DNA of 64,000 bases from Cellvibrio sp. PSBB006 (GTDB lineage Bacteria; Pseudomonadota; Gammaproteobacteria; Pseudomonadales; Cellvibrionaceae): contig NZ_CP021382.1 in assembly GCF_002162135.1 (NCBI RefSeq), positions 5,193,075 through 5,257,074 of the forward strand, read 5' to 3'. A model generated the notes under the pieces. The model was given only the letters and a program-made list of their open reading frames with translations, ran no database searches and had not been told where the DNA came from. A program made the position numbers and the translations under genes. Below, in pieces: positions 22,828 to 33,034 of this stretch; position 1 is the stretch's first letter; every line of letters starts with the position of its first letter.

Positions 22828-24213
22828 ATGGATTACTTTCCCGTCTTCCTTGATCTCAAACAACGTCGCTGCCTGCTGGTTGGTGGCGGCGATGTGGCTA
22901 CACGCAAAGGACGTTTGCTGGCAAAAGCCGGGGCAATTTTGCGGGTTGTTGCACCACAAATATCACCTGAATTGCGCGACTTGGTTCAACAATGCCAGGG
23001 CGAAATTCATCTGCGCGAATATCAGGCTTCGGATGTTGATGATTGCGTTCTCGCGATTGCCGCGACGGATATCGATTCACTTAACCAAGTCATTTCCGAG
23101 GATGCCAAAGCCAACAACATACCGGTAAATGTGGTCGATAGTCCGGCGCTATGCACCTATATTACGCCCGCTATTATCGACCGCTCACCCTTGGTGATTG
23201 CAATTTCCAGCGGCGGCGAGTCACCGGTGTTGGCACGTCTGATCCGTGCCAAATTGGAAATCCTGATACCTAACAGTTACGGTGTGCTTGCGCAATTTGC
23301 GAGCCGATGGCGCGAGCGAATAAAAAACCGATTCGCCGATACTGATCAACGTCGGCGTTTCTGGGAAAAAATTTTGCAGGGTCCAGCGGCAGAACTGGTA
23401 TTTAACGGACAGGATGCGCAAGCTGACAAACTATTGTCCGACGCAATCCAGCAGGACGATGCAAGCCTGACGCAAGGTGAAGTGTATCTGGTGGGCGGCG
23501 GCCCGGGCGATCCTGAATTATTAACACTGCGCGCACTGCGTTTGATGCAACAAGCCGATGTGGTGCTTTATGATCGTTTGGTCTCCGATGGTGTGATGGA
23601 GCTGGTGCGACGCGACGCAGAAAGGATTTACGTGGGCAAGCGACGCAGTGAACACATTATGGAGCAGGAAAATATCAATCAACTTCTGGTTGATCTGGCT
23701 CAGCAAGGCAAACGTGTATTGCGGCTGAAAGGCGGCGATCCTTTTATTTTTGGCCGCGGTGGCGAAGAAATTGAATTGCTTGCACAACATCATATTCCTT
23801 TTCAGGTTGTGCCGGGCATTACAGCAGCCTCCGGTTGTGCGGCCTATGCCGGTATTCCGTTAACCCATCGCGATTACGCGCAATCGGTGCGGTTTGTTAC
23901 CGGTCATTTGAAAGACGACAGCACCAATCTGCACTGGCCGGAGCTGGCTGTGCCGGGCCAGACGTTGGTGTTTTATATGGGCCTGGTGGGCTTGGCCGAC
24001 ATCTGTGCGGCATTAATAGCTCACGGGCGCGCGCCCGAGACGCCGGTGGCACTGATAGAGAAAGGAACCACACGCGATCAGCGAGTGTTGATCGCTGATT
24101 TATCCAGTATCGCCGAGACTGTGGCTCAAAATGATGTCCATGGTCCGACCTTGTTGATCATCGGTGAGGTGGTCAAACTGCATGCTTCATTGCGATGGTT
24201 TTCCCCGCACTAA
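22828..24213 (+). CDS. cysG: Siroheme synthase CysG (trifunctional)
   Basis: CysG makes siroheme, the cofactor of sulfite and nitrite reductases, from uroporphyrinogen III. The 461 residues join an N-terminal precorrin-2 dehydrogenase/sirohydrochlorin ferrochelatase half ([26 protein letters not shown], about 1-210) to a C-terminal SAM-dependent uroporphyrinogen methyltransferase ([56 protein letters not shown]). I chose the ATG at 22828, which matches the family start; an in-frame TTG at 22816 would add four residues. Confidence 0.97.
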   Translation: MDYFPVFLDLKQRRCLLVGGGDVATRKGRLLAKAGAILRVVAPQISPELRDLVQQCQGEIHLREYQASDVDDCVLAIAATDIDSLNQVISEDAKANNIPVNVVDSPALCTYITPAIIDRSPLVIAISSGGESPVLARLIRAKLEILIPNSYGVLAQFASRWRERIKNRFADTDQRRRFWEKILQGPAAELVFNGQDAQADKLLSDAIQQDDASLTQGEVYLVGGGPGDPELLTLRALRLMQQADVVLYDRLVSDGVMELVRRDAERIYVGKRRSEHIMEQENINQLLVDLAQQGKRVLRLKGGDPFIFGRGGEEIELLAQHHIPFQVVPGITAASGCAAYAGIPLTHRDYAQSVRFVTGHLKDDSTNLHWPELAVPGQTLVFYMGLVGLADICAALIAHGRAPETPVALIEKGTTRDQRVLIADLSSIAETVAQNDVHGPTLLIIGEVVKLHASLRWFSPH

Positions 24214-24416
24214 CTCGTTGTGATTGAACTATCCTGGTGCCGCAACATTCTCAGATACTGATGCGATGCCACTGTTATAACCAGGATTTACGAAATACCG
24301 TCATTCAGAATGAGATAAGCATCACAAGATCTAAATAGCGCCATTAAGTTGACTGTGTTGATGCCGATATGTTGGTTATAGACAAACGGTGTAACAGCAA
24401 TATTGAAGGTGAAATC

Positions 24417-24656
24417 ATGGTTTATCTGGGACCTATCAACACTCTGAGTTTGACTGCCAAGACCAAGGCAGTGAAAGGCTATTCCGCAGAACAGGACATG
24501 CCGGTCAATAAGCCAGTGGATAGTACGGTGCATATAGCACCTATGGTGGATCGTCGCAAAGCGCACGATCGACGTCGCGAGCAGCGCGATACCATGGTGG
24601 AAACCCGTGTCAGTGGTGATCGCCGCAAGCGGCCCAGGATTGATGTAAACGTTTAA
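24417..24656 (+). CDS. Small basic protein with DRR motifs, unknown function
   Basis: This 79-residue protein begins MVYLGPINTLSLTAKTKAVK. Its C-terminal half repeats basic motifs: VDRRKAHDRRREQRD and SGDRRKRPRIDVNV. No signal peptide or membrane segment is present. The ATG at 24417 has GAAGGTG six bases upstream; an in-frame ATG at 24369 lacks a site. The clustered DRR motifs suggest nucleic acid or acidic-surface binding, but I do not recognise a named family. It stands alone between cysG and gor. Confidence 0.7.
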   Translation: MVYLGPINTLSLTAKTKAVKGYSAEQDMPVNKPVDSTVHIAPMVDRRKAHDRRREQRDTMVETRVSGDRRKRPRIDVNV

Positions 24657-24818
24657 CGACCTTCCGCATTCTATCTTTCCTTTCTGTTTTCTATTCCGGC
24701 AGGCACTTTGCCTGCTATACCTGTCTAAACTTCCATTGTTTAATGTCGATGTCTGCCAGCCTGACTGTGCCAGCGCTGCTTTTATTTGCCGAGAGGCGAA
24801 AAGGGATTGGAGGAGAAA

Positions 24819-26180
24819 ATGTCTGAATATGCTTTTGATTTATTTGTTATAGGTGCAGGTTCCGGCGGCGTGCGGGCCAGCCGCACTGCTGCACAACTGG
24901 GCGCCAGGGTGGCCGTCGCTGAAGAACGATATCTCGGTGGTACCTGTGTCAATGTGGGGTGTGTGCCGAAAAAATTATTGATGTACAGCGCACACTACCG
25001 GGATCTTTTGCAATTGGCTGCGGGTTTCGGTTGGGATATTAAGCACGCTCGTTTTGACTGGAAGACTTTGCGTAAAAATAAAGACCAGGAAATCACACGT
25101 CTCAATCAGGTTTATCACAACTTATTGATTAACGCGGGCGTAACCTTATTGGAAGGGCATGCTCATATTGTTAATCCTCATTGTGTAAAAGTCGGCGAAA
25201 AAATTTATACAACAGAGCGCATCTTGATTGCGACAGGTGGGCATCCTGTCGTGCCGGAATTTTCCGGCAGTGAACATGCTATCACCTCGAACGAAGCTTT
25301 TTATCTGGATGAGCTGCCGGAAAAAATTCTTATCGTCGGTGGTGGTTATATCGGTGTGGAGTTTTCGGGTATTTTTAACGGCTTGGGTGTGGAAACCCAT
25401 TTATGCCATCGTGGTGATGCGTTGCTAAAAGGTTTTGATCAGGACATTCGTCAGATGATTGCCGAAGAATTAACTAAAAAAGGCGTGCAGCTCCATTTTA
25501 ATACCGACATTGCACGCATTGAAAAGGTCGACGATAACCACTTTACCGCGTATGCCAATGATGGGCATGAGTGGCACGTCAATAAAGTGATGTTTGCTAC
25601 GGGTCGCAGCCCAAATCTTACTAACCTTGGACTGGAAAATACGGCTATTCAACCGAATAAAAATGGCACCATTAAAGTTGACCAGCATTATCAAACGATT
25701 GAGCCTTCTATCTATGCCGTGGGCGATGTGGTTGGGCATTTGGCGCTGACACCAATTGCTCTGGCAGAGGGAATGATTCTTGCGCGTCACTTGTTTGATA
25801 AACCGCAACATGCATTGAGTTATCAGGACATTCCAACAGCCGTCTTTTCCCAGCCACCGGTTGCCAGTGTCGGGTTGGCCGAGGCTGATGCCCGCGAAAA
25901 ATATGCAGCGGTTGATGTTTATCAAACTCGCTTTAAACCCATGGCGTTTTCATTATCGGACACTGATGAACGGACGTTTATTAAGTTGTTGGTAGATCGC
26001 CATACCGATAAAGTGATCGGTTGCCACATGTTAGGGCCTGATGCTGCGGAGATAATGCAAGGACTGGCGGTTGCCTTGACCGCTGGTGCAACCAAAAATG
26101 ATTTCGACAGAACAATTGGTATTCACCCAACGCTGGCGGAAGAATTTGTCACCCTGCGTAAACCGCATAATGCTATGTAA
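24819..26180 (+). CDS. gor: Glutathione-disulfide reductase
   Basis: Gor keeps glutathione reduced with NADPH. The 453-residue flavoprotein has the FAD motif LFVIGAGSGGVRASRTAAQLG, the redox disulfide GGTCVNVGCVPKKLL, the NADPH motif ILIVGGGYIGVEFSGIF, the second FAD motif IYAVGDVVGHLALTPIALAEG, and the C-terminal catalytic His in IGIHPTLAEEFVTL. The start at 24819 was chosen because GGAGGAG lies just upstream; the longer TTG reading lacks this support. The plant/gammaproteobacterial-type Gor is the closest match, ahead of other class I pyridine nucleotide-disulfide oxidoreductases. Confidence 0.95.
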   Translation: MSEYAFDLFVIGAGSGGVRASRTAAQLGARVAVAEERYLGGTCVNVGCVPKKLLMYSAHYRDLLQLAAGFGWDIKHARFDWKTLRKNKDQEITRLNQVYHNLLINAGVTLLEGHAHIVNPHCVKVGEKIYTTERILIATGGHPVVPEFSGSEHAITSNEAFYLDELPEKILIVGGGYIGVEFSGIFNGLGVETHLCHRGDALLKGFDQDIRQMIAEELTKKGVQLHFNTDIARIEKVDDNHFTAYANDGHEWHVNKVMFATGRSPNLTNLGLENTAIQPNKNGTIKVDQHYQTIEPSIYAVGDVVGHLALTPIALAEGMILARHLFDKPQHALSYQDIPTAVFSQPPVASVGLAEADAREKYAAVDVYQTRFKPMAFSLSDTDERTFIKLLVDRHTDKVIGCHMLGPDAAEIMQGLAVALTAGATKNDFDRTIGIHPTLAEEFVTLRKPHNAM

Positions 26181-26555
26181 TCAAAAATGTTGAAAATTGT
26201 GACACCTTGGAAGAGTTATTTTGTCGAGATTTACAACTGACCATGTGTGGTAACTGCGCAGGTACTTGCTTCTTCCAAACAGACTGTGCGCTTTCTTAGA
26301 AGCAAATTACTTTTTATTGTTGTTTTTCTTTCGGAATATTCGTCCCGGATGAATATTATTGTGTGATTTTGTTGAAACACTTCACATTTTTTGCCGAATC
26401 AGGCAATCTTACGCAGCCAAAAAATTCGCTGTTATCCCCGCTCTTTTGAGATCCGATCAGTAAGTCATCCTTGGCATGGTGTATTCGCGCCGCGTTCAGT
26501 ATTGTCAGTCGCAATTCTGCCTGGACTCCAATTTTTATGTGTACGGAAGCCTTTG
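26181..26555. other. Intergenic region gor to EAL protein
   Basis: No gene is supported here. An 8-bp inverted repeat TTGGAAGA (26207-26214) and TCTTCCAA (26271-26278) with a 56-base loop lies 26 bases after the gor stop and could fold, but no T-tract follows. The rest is AT-rich and presumably holds the promoter of the downstream signalling gene. Confidence 0.4.
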
Positions 26556-28859
26556 ATGTTGTCATTGTTGCGTAAATTTCTGTTACTTAACCCATCCGAT
26601 CTCTCATCCCCACATCCTTATAACTGGCAGCTCAGTGCGTTGCGCATAATTGTATTTTCAGGAATATGCCTGGTGTTTGTGATTGCGGTTCACAGCTCAT
26701 GGCAGGCGTATCAGTTAGGGTTCTATTACATTATTGCGCTGACCAGTGGGTTCTATTTTTCCTTATTGCTGGTCCTGTACATTTCACGCAGAAAATTGTT
26801 TGCCAGCGCCGTCGGGTTGACGCTGATTGTGCTGATGGCAGCCCTGTGCATCTTGCTCTTTATTGATGATATTGATCTTGCGCAGTACGGTGCACTCTTT
26901 CTCTACAGTTTGCCTCTGGTAGCATTATTGTTCTTTGGCCCTAAAGCAGCCTACCTGGCTATTGCCTTTAACCTTGTGCCATTTTTGTTGTTGGTTAATA
27001 AACAGTTACCGGTAGGTTATTTTGACTTTTCGATTACCTTGCCTGGTGCGCATGTTTATATCCACGGGTTAATGTTTCTGTTTTTTAATTTCTGTATTCC
27101 CTTGGCGACAATTCGTATCCTGCAAACCTTGACGATCAATTCCCGCCGTTTAAAAAGTCTCAATAACGAACTGGATTACAGCCATCAATTGTATGAGGAA
27201 ATGTTCGATCATATTGCTTTCCCCACGTTACTGTGTGACCGTCAGGGCAAGATCTTAAAAGCCAATACACTGGCGCACTCACTCTTGAATGTGCCGGATG
27301 CAGAATTATTGAATACGCGATTGGATGAATGGCTGATTCGTCTTCCTGCGGCTGATGCATCCCTTGATAGTATTCCACCGGTAGGTATCGAGTATCAACT
27401 GAAACGCAATCCGCAATGCACCATTCTGGTGAAGGAACAGGAGTTGACCCGTCATCAAAATGGCGTGATTCATTTGGAAGATATCAGTGATGTTAAACGT
27501 CTCGCCTCGCAGCTGAGTGAAGCTCGGCAGGAACAGTTGTTCACCAATTATGATTACTTGACGCAATTGCCCAGCAGTATCCTGTTTATGGATATGGTCA
27601 CTGATCAGGTTAAAGCGTTTAATAAAAATAATTTTATGTTGTTGGCCATCGTGAAGATTTGCCAACTTAAAATGATCAATCACGAATACGGCTATGAGTT
27701 CGGTAATCGGCTGTTGAAAGCCTTTACCAAAAACGTCAAACAACAGTTGCCGGATAATGCATTGTTCTGCCGGTTGCGCGGCGTAAAATTTGCCATCGCC
27801 ATTCCCGGCGATTTAAATACCGCGGACCCGCAGCGTTTATCACAATCATTGCGGCAGCTTTTGCCCGACACTTGTAATGTGGATGATGAAATGGTGGTGA
27901 TGGATTACCGCATCGGTATTACATTCAGTTTAACGCCGAGAAGCCATATTGAAACCGGCATTGAAGAATGTGAGATTGCACTGGATCAATGTACTGCACA
28001 GGAAGCTTGCATGCTGTTTGATAAGGCCCAGGCGTCGCAGATGAATAACGATTTCCATATGGCGCAATCCTTGCGAGAGTCCATTCAGCAGCGGCAGTTT
28101 GAACTATGGTTGCAACCCAAGGTGAATCATCTTGGTGAGATCAGCGGCTTTGAAGCACTTATTCGGTGGCCGCAGTTGGATGAAATTATTATGCCGGATG
28201 CATTTATCCCGCTGGCGGAACGCTTGGGGTTGATTCCGGCGATTTCACGTCAGGTACTGGAGCGCGCTGTGGAATTACTCAAAGATTGGCGGCGCGTCAA
28301 CGCGAGTTACTCACTTGCCATAAACCTGGCTGGCGCAGAATTGCAAGACGAAGAGTTTTTTCATGAGTTGGTCATGTTGAGTAAAGAAAGCCCCTGGCTG
28401 GTGGAAAAGCTGGAGCTGGAAATTACTGAAACCCATTTGACCATGCTGAACCCCTACGTGAATAAACGCTTGCATGAATTAAAGCAACTTGGTTATCGCC
28501 TCGCCATTGATGACTTTGGTACCGGCCACGCATCTCTCGCACAACTTATTGATATTCCTGCCGACGCGATAAAACTCGATAAGCGTTTTATCGATAAACT
28601 GACTTCAGACGCACAACATATCAAAATTGTTTACACCACGCTCAGTTTGGCGCAGTCGTTGAATGTTGAACTGGTGGCTGAGGGGGTCGAAAATGAACTA
28701 CAGTATCAATACCTGGTGGATATGGGTTGCCAGATGATGCAGGGTTATTATTTCTCCCGGCCGCGGCCTGCCGGTGAATGGCTGGATCGTATTATTGCCG
28801 CCGAAGGCCAGGCAATCAATATGATGCGTGAACCTGAATCTGCGCTGCTAGTGGATTAA
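26556..28859 (+). CDS. Membrane EAL-domain c-di-GMP phosphodiesterase with degenerate GGDEF
   Basis: This 767-residue protein has six to seven N-terminal transmembrane helices (about 25-195), a PAS-like segment (MFDHIAFPTLLCDRQGKIL), a GGDEF-type domain whose active-site loop reads RGVKF instead of GGDEF, and a C-terminal EAL domain. The EAL catalytic set looks intact: GFEALIRW (Glu533), NLAGAELQ, LELEITETH, IDDFGTGHASL (Asp652, Asp653), IKLDKRF (Lys673) and VAEGVEN. It should therefore degrade c-di-GMP and use the degenerate GGDEF as a sensor or GTP-binding regulator. The ATG at 26556 follows CGGAAG; a TTG frame extension to 26391 is open but unlikely. It has no operon partner on its strand. 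Confidence 0.9.
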   Translation: MLSLLRKFLLLNPSDLSSPHPYNWQLSALRIIVFSGICLVFVIAVHSSWQAYQLGFYYIIALTSGFYFSLLLVLYISRRKLFASAVGLTLIVLMAALCILLFIDDIDLAQYGALFLYSLPLVALLFFGPKAAYLAIAFNLVPFLLLVNKQLPVGYFDFSITLPGAHVYIHGLMFLFFNFCIPLATIRILQTLTINSRRLKSLNNELDYSHQLYEEMFDHIAFPTLLCDRQGKILKANTLAHSLLNVPDAELLNTRLDEWLIRLPAADASLDSIPPVGIEYQLKRNPQCTILVKEQELTRHQNGVIHLEDISDVKRLASQLSEARQEQLFTNYDYLTQLPSSILFMDMVTDQVKAFNKNNFMLLAIVKICQLKMINHEYGYEFGNRLLKAFTKNVKQQLPDNALFCRLRGVKFAIAIPGDLNTADPQRLSQSLRQLLPDTCNVDDEMVVMDYRIGITFSLTPRSHIETGIEECEIALDQCTAQEACMLFDKAQASQMNNDFHMAQSLRESIQQRQFELWLQPKVNHLGEISGFEALIRWPQLDEIIMPDAFIPLAERLGLIPAISRQVLERAVELLKDWRRVNASYSLAINLAGAELQDEEFFHELVMLSKESPWLVEKLELEITETHLTMLNPYVNKRLHELKQLGYRLAIDDFGTGHASLAQLIDIPADAIKLDKRFIDKLTSDAQHIKIVYTTLSLAQSLNVELVAEGVENELQYQYLVDMGCQMMQGYYFSRPRPAGEWLDRIIAAEGQAINMMREPESALLVD

Positions 28860-28879
28860 TACCCGCGTAAGTTTTTTGT

Positions 28880-31096
28880 TTACGCACACTCAACTGCAAT
28901 AGCCACTGATTTAAATGCCGGTGTTTTGCTGCGCGGGTCTTGCGCTGTGCCGATTAATATATTGGCTTCCGGATAATACGCCAGCAGGTTTTTGCGCGGC
29001 ACATCAAACACAAACACCTTTACCGCCTGCATTTCGCCAAAGGGTGAGCGCAGGTTGACATAATCGCCAGCGGCAAGGCCGAGCTCGGCAATATCGTCTG
29101 CATTCATAAGCACCGACCAGCGCGTATCGGTACCGCGATAGCTGTCGTTCTCTTCGTAAATAATCGAATTAAATTGTCCTTCACTGCGAATGCTCGCAAG
29201 CATAAAAGGAAAGTCGTGATTGGCCTCCGGCGACCTAAGCGAATTAATCTTGAATTCCGCCTTACCCGATGAGGTTGGGAACTCCGGTGTGTGTAACACA
29301 CGTTTATCGATAGTAAATTCCTGCCGCGTAGTACCGATGTCGGCAAGGGCTTCCATGCCGGGTACGGTGGCCGCAATGGCGGCGCGAATTTTTTGATGCT
29401 GTTTGAACTCGTCAAAATCCAGCGGGCAATCCGGTAATAATCGTTTGCCGAATTCACACAGGATGCTGACCTCCGGCCGGATATTACTTAAACGATTGAT
29501 ACCGCCATCGCTCAAGCGCACATAATTGAACATAGACTCTTGTGTAGTTGCTTGCCACTCTTCATCGCGAGCAGTGACCGGTAAAACCAACGCTTCACTT
29601 GTTTCAATACCGGTGACATGACCACGGTTGAGTGTGGTGGTCATAAACACTTTGAAGCCGATGCGATCCAGCGCGGTACGCGCCCAGCTTGCATGGGGTG
29701 TAGCAGAAAATAAATTTCCGCCCATCAATAGCGCTGTATCAATGGCGCCATCATGAGCTGCTTGCAGACAGGCGAGGGTATCCATGCCAGCCGCGGTCGG
29801 TAATTGAACGCCCAAAGTCTGTTCGAGTTGATGAAAAACATCTTCCGGTAACACCGGTTTAACACCGATAGTACCAATGCCCTGAACATTGCTGTGGCCG
29901 CGCAGTGGCAGTAAGCCTGCTGCCGGTTTGCCGATCATGCCGCGCAACAACGCAAGATTGGCAATGGCCTCTACATTGTCTACGCCCTGTAAATGATGGG
30001 TAATGCCCATGCCCCAGGCAAAGACAGCGCGTTCGGCGCGCGCGTAGCAGTGGGACAGATGTTCAATACGTTCCTTATTAATACCGCAGCTCGCGGTCAA
30101 GCTTGCCCAGTCGGTGTTGCGTAAACTTTCTTCGTAAGCCGAAAAGTTTTGTGTATGCGCGGCAATAAAATCCTGCTGAATCTGTGCATTTTCCAGCAAC
30201 GCTTTGGCGATACCGGTAAGCAGTGCGAGGTCGGAGCCAATACGCGGTTGCACATAGTCAGAGGCAATCCAGGTGCCGCCACTGAGCAGGGATTTGGCAC
30301 TTTTGGGTACAGCAAAACGCACCAGCCCCGGTTCTTTCGCAGGGTTGATCACAATGACCTGACCGCCCCGATCGCGACAATTTTTCAGTTGATGCACAAA
30401 GCGCGGGTGATTGGATGCCGGATTCGCACCAATGACAAAGATCAAATCGGTTTGCCCCAAATCTTCCAGTGAAATAGTAGCCGTGCCCGTGCCTATGACA
30501 TTGTGTAAGCCAACGCCGGTAGCTTGATGACAGTAGTAGGAACAATTGTTAACGTTGTTGGTGCCGTAAAGTCGAGCGAGCAGTTGCAAGACAAAACCGG
30601 CTTCGTTGGATGAGCGCCCCGAGCTATAAAAAAAGCTGCGCTCCGGTGGTGTGTCGGCAAAATGCTGAGCCATCAATGTCAGCGCCTCGTCCCAGGATAT
30701 TGGTTGATAACGATCACTTCCGGCCGGTTTGTAAATCGGCTCGTTCAGCCGCCCGAGGTGCTCCAATTCATAAGCGGAAAGTTGCTGAAAATCCGCCAGC
30801 GGATGATCAAAAATTTCACGTGGAATCGGTGATTGAATATCGGTGGATTGCGCCTGGATGCTTTTATTGCAGACCGAAGGAAACTCATCCAGTTCGTTGG
30901 TCATGCCGCCCCGTTGGCCACCCATCCCCAGGCCGCAGGCCTTGCAAGCATTGCGGCTATTCAATGCCTTGGCGGAATTTAATAATCCAATACGCCCGAC
31001 CGTCTTCAGGGTGTACAGGATTTTTTTAGGGCCGCCACCGACAATCCGAACGGGGTGTGCCGGTTGCGTGGGTTGGGTTGAGGTTTTTTCTGACAT
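28880..31096 (-). CDS. FdhF/YdeP-family molybdopterin oxidoreductase
   Basis: This 738-residue protein belongs to the molybdopterin oxidoreductase superfamily, in the branch with E. coli YdeP (oxidoreductase alpha (molybdopterin) subunit). Visible landmarks are CKACGLGMGGQRGG near residue 50, YQPISWDEALTLMAQHF, FFYSSGRSSNEAGFVLQLLA, and NNCSYYCHQATGVGL before the cofactor region. A classical four-cysteine iron-sulfur site of formate dehydrogenases is not obvious: only CKAC and isolated Cys are seen. No signal peptide, so cytoplasmic. E. coli YdeP is linked to acid resistance; the substrate is unknown. The AraC-type gene upstream on the same strand may regulate it. Confidence 0.88.
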   Translation of the reverse strand: MSEKTSTQPTQPAHPVRIVGGGPKKILYTLKTVGRIGLLNSAKALNSRNACKACGLGMGGQRGGMTNELDEFPSVCNKSIQAQSTDIQSPIPREIFDHPLADFQQLSAYELEHLGRLNEPIYKPAGSDRYQPISWDEALTLMAQHFADTPPERSFFYSSGRSSNEAGFVLQLLARLYGTNNVNNCSYYCHQATGVGLHNVIGTGTATISLEDLGQTDLIFVIGANPASNHPRFVHQLKNCRDRGGQVIVINPAKEPGLVRFAVPKSAKSLLSGGTWIASDYVQPRIGSDLALLTGIAKALLENAQIQQDFIAAHTQNFSAYEESLRNTDWASLTASCGINKERIEHLSHCYARAERAVFAWGMGITHHLQGVDNVEAIANLALLRGMIGKPAAGLLPLRGHSNVQGIGTIGVKPVLPEDVFHQLEQTLGVQLPTAAGMDTLACLQAAHDGAIDTALLMGGNLFSATPHASWARTALDRIGFKVFMTTTLNRGHVTGIETSEALVLPVTARDEEWQATTQESMFNYVRLSDGGINRLSNIRPEVSILCEFGKRLLPDCPLDFDEFKQHQKIRAAIAATVPGMEALADIGTTRQEFTIDKRVLHTPEFPTSSGKAEFKINSLRSPEANHDFPFMLASIRSEGQFNSIIYEENDSYRGTDTRWSVLMNADDIAELGLAAGDYVNLRSPFGEMQAVKVFVFDVPRKNLLAYYPEANILIGTAQDPRSKTPAFKSVAIAVECA

Positions 31097-31198
31097 ACAC
31101 CTACCGCTTCAAGACAATAAACGAGAGCACTATCGGCCCGGTGTCGGGAGGCTAAGGCGAATTACCTGACGATGCAATACGTTAAATGCCCCGAAGGC

Positions 31199-32395
31199 TC
31201 AGGCATTGGCATGTTTTCCGTCCGGCTCGGCCTCCGTCAGGTATTTCTTACGAAATTGGCCAGGTGTCATTTGCGTAAACTTCTTAAAGAAGCGATGGAA
31301 CGCCGACTTGGAATTAAAGCCTGATTCCTGCATGACACTTTGCATATCCAGATTCTTGTCGAGGTTGTTCATTAAAAGCTGTTTGGCATGTTCAACACGG
31401 TAATAGTTAATGAACTCAAAGAAATTCTGCCCGAAGTCGCTATTGATGGTCGCTGATAAGGCTTTGGGTGAAATGGCTAACTTATCCGCCAGTTGTTCCA
31501 GAGTGATATCTACCACCATATAAAAACGATTTTCCTGCATGGCATTTTTCAGCAATTCCCCATAGGTTGGTGGCAGGCTCTCCACCACTTCCGGTTCGCT
31601 CGCGGGTGCCGGGGTTTCCATGTGAATGCCCGAAAAAACACCTGAATGACTCAGGCTATAGACCACCAATGCATTGACCAACATCAGTGTCAGGTAATTA
31701 TTGGTGACGCCCATGGCGCTGCTGACGCTGACCGGAGTGAATTGGGCGAGAACATGGGTAGCAAGCGCCCATAGCCAAGCCAGTAGGAATAACCACAATA
31801 GGAGATTGAGCCAGGAAAAATCGATGTGTGTGGTATCTGAATAAGTGTTTTCAATACGCCGCCGGTAGCTGACCATCTGCTTGATGGCGAAAATGCCGTA
31901 GATCAGCGGCGACAGTTTTTGAGCCCAAATGTAAACGGCGAAATGATCCAGTCGACTCATCGTCAGATAGTCGTAAATCAATACCAGTTGATACTCCTCG
32001 TCGTGGCGGTAGACGCTGAAGTAAATAAAGAAGGGATAAACAAAGAAGGGTATCAGATGCAGCAGGTCCGACCGTTTCCAGTGGAAGTCACGATAAAGCA
32101 GCGACTTGGTATACCAGTAGAGCATCGGTCCCTGCAGGAAATAAGCAAAACCCATCACAAAAAACAGGGCGGGGGACATCTCCGCCAGGATATCCCTGAG
32201 TGGCACGCACCAATAAATAAGGACATCGAAGGCAATCGCCGCACTGAGGAACAAAAATAGTCCCAGCAACAGGTTGCTGAGGTTACGTTTGGTAAAGATA
32301 GTCATTAACGAGAGGATCAGCCCTTCAATAATGACAACGATCAGGACCAGATCATGGAAATTGAAAAGTACTTTGTTCAAGACGACCGACTCCAC
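31199..32395 (-). CDS. AraC-family regulator with N-terminal membrane domain
   Basis: The 398-residue protein has about seven hydrophobic helices in its first 240 residues (LVLIVVIIEGLILSLMTIF onward) and a C-terminal AraC/XylS DNA-binding domain (LEQLADKLAISPKALSATIN and MQESGFNSKSAFHRFFKKFT, ending MTPGQFRKKYL). It is therefore a membrane-bound one-component sensor of the type often found beside polysaccharide or nutrient genes. The start is a GTG with no strong ribosome site; a TTG six codons later has GGAG nine bases upstream and is a possible alternative. It lies upstream of the YdeP-like gene and diverges from the protease at 33035. Confidence 0.85.
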   Translation of the reverse strand: MESVVLNKVLFNFHDLVLIVVIIEGLILSLMTIFTKRNLSNLLLGLFLFLSAAIAFDVLIYWCVPLRDILAEMSPALFFVMGFAYFLQGPMLYWYTKSLLYRDFHWKRSDLLHLIPFFVYPFFIYFSVYRHDEEYQLVLIYDYLTMSRLDHFAVYIWAQKLSPLIYGIFAIKQMVSYRRRIENTYSDTTHIDFSWLNLLLWLFLLAWLWALATHVLAQFTPVSVSSAMGVTNNYLTLMLVNALVVYSLSHSGVFSGIHMETPAPASEPEVVESLPPTYGELLKNAMQENRFYMVVDITLEQLADKLAISPKALSATINSDFGQNFFEFINYYRVEHAKQLLMNNLDKNLDMQSVMQESGFNSKSAFHRFFKKFTQMTPGQFRKKYLTEAEPDGKHANA

Positions 32396-33034
32396 AAAGG
32401 CTACTTGTTATTTTTCCCGGTCTCTCGGCATATCCGTCGTGCGATGGGGTACGTCAATGTACCGGTGAGATGGCGGTGGCTCAATCTGAGCGGGTGAGTG
32501 TGCATTACTATCGCCTAAAACGCTGCCTTTTAAAAGCACTCAATGGTTGAGGTGGCCGGTCATCTTCTGCCGGAATCGTCCCACATCGACAAAATAAAAA
32601 GTGAGACGCCCGGTTTTCGCGGCTATGCGCACCACGGGTTTCCGTGTCGATCGCAGCATTCGCAATAAAAAGAAAATCTTATTATTCAGTGGATTTATAT
32701 AAACAAATGACTGATGTCCCAGATTAATAGTGGGACTTTCGGACTTTCACCGCTTTTTCACCCCGGTAATTCCCACTTAAACCCGTAACTGGGAATATTT
32801 GCAGGTTGTGATTGAAGTTCTGTACATGATTTTAGGGATGGTGGTACTTTTTTTCATGTGAGAGGTGTCAGTTTTGGTACTTAATTTGGTCGGGTCAGGC
32901 TCGAAGTTGGGGTAGTGGGTTAGACCCGCCTTGTGCAGGAAGTGCGATCTTATGCCAATCACAGCCTTGGGGGCTGCTTCCCCTAAACATAATTCATTCA
33001 ACTCGTAAGAAATAGAACCAATAGAGGGTGAGCA
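32396..33034. other. Long divergent intergenic region, AraC gene to protease
   Basis: No gene is supported in these 640 bases. Small palindromes are visible: GGTAC-GTCAAT-GTACC near 32450, GTCCCA-N9-TGGGAC (32716-32736), and CAGCC-TTGGG-GGCTG near 32970. The last lies about 60 bases upstream of the protease start and may be in its leader. The region presumably contains both divergent promoters. Confidence 0.4.
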
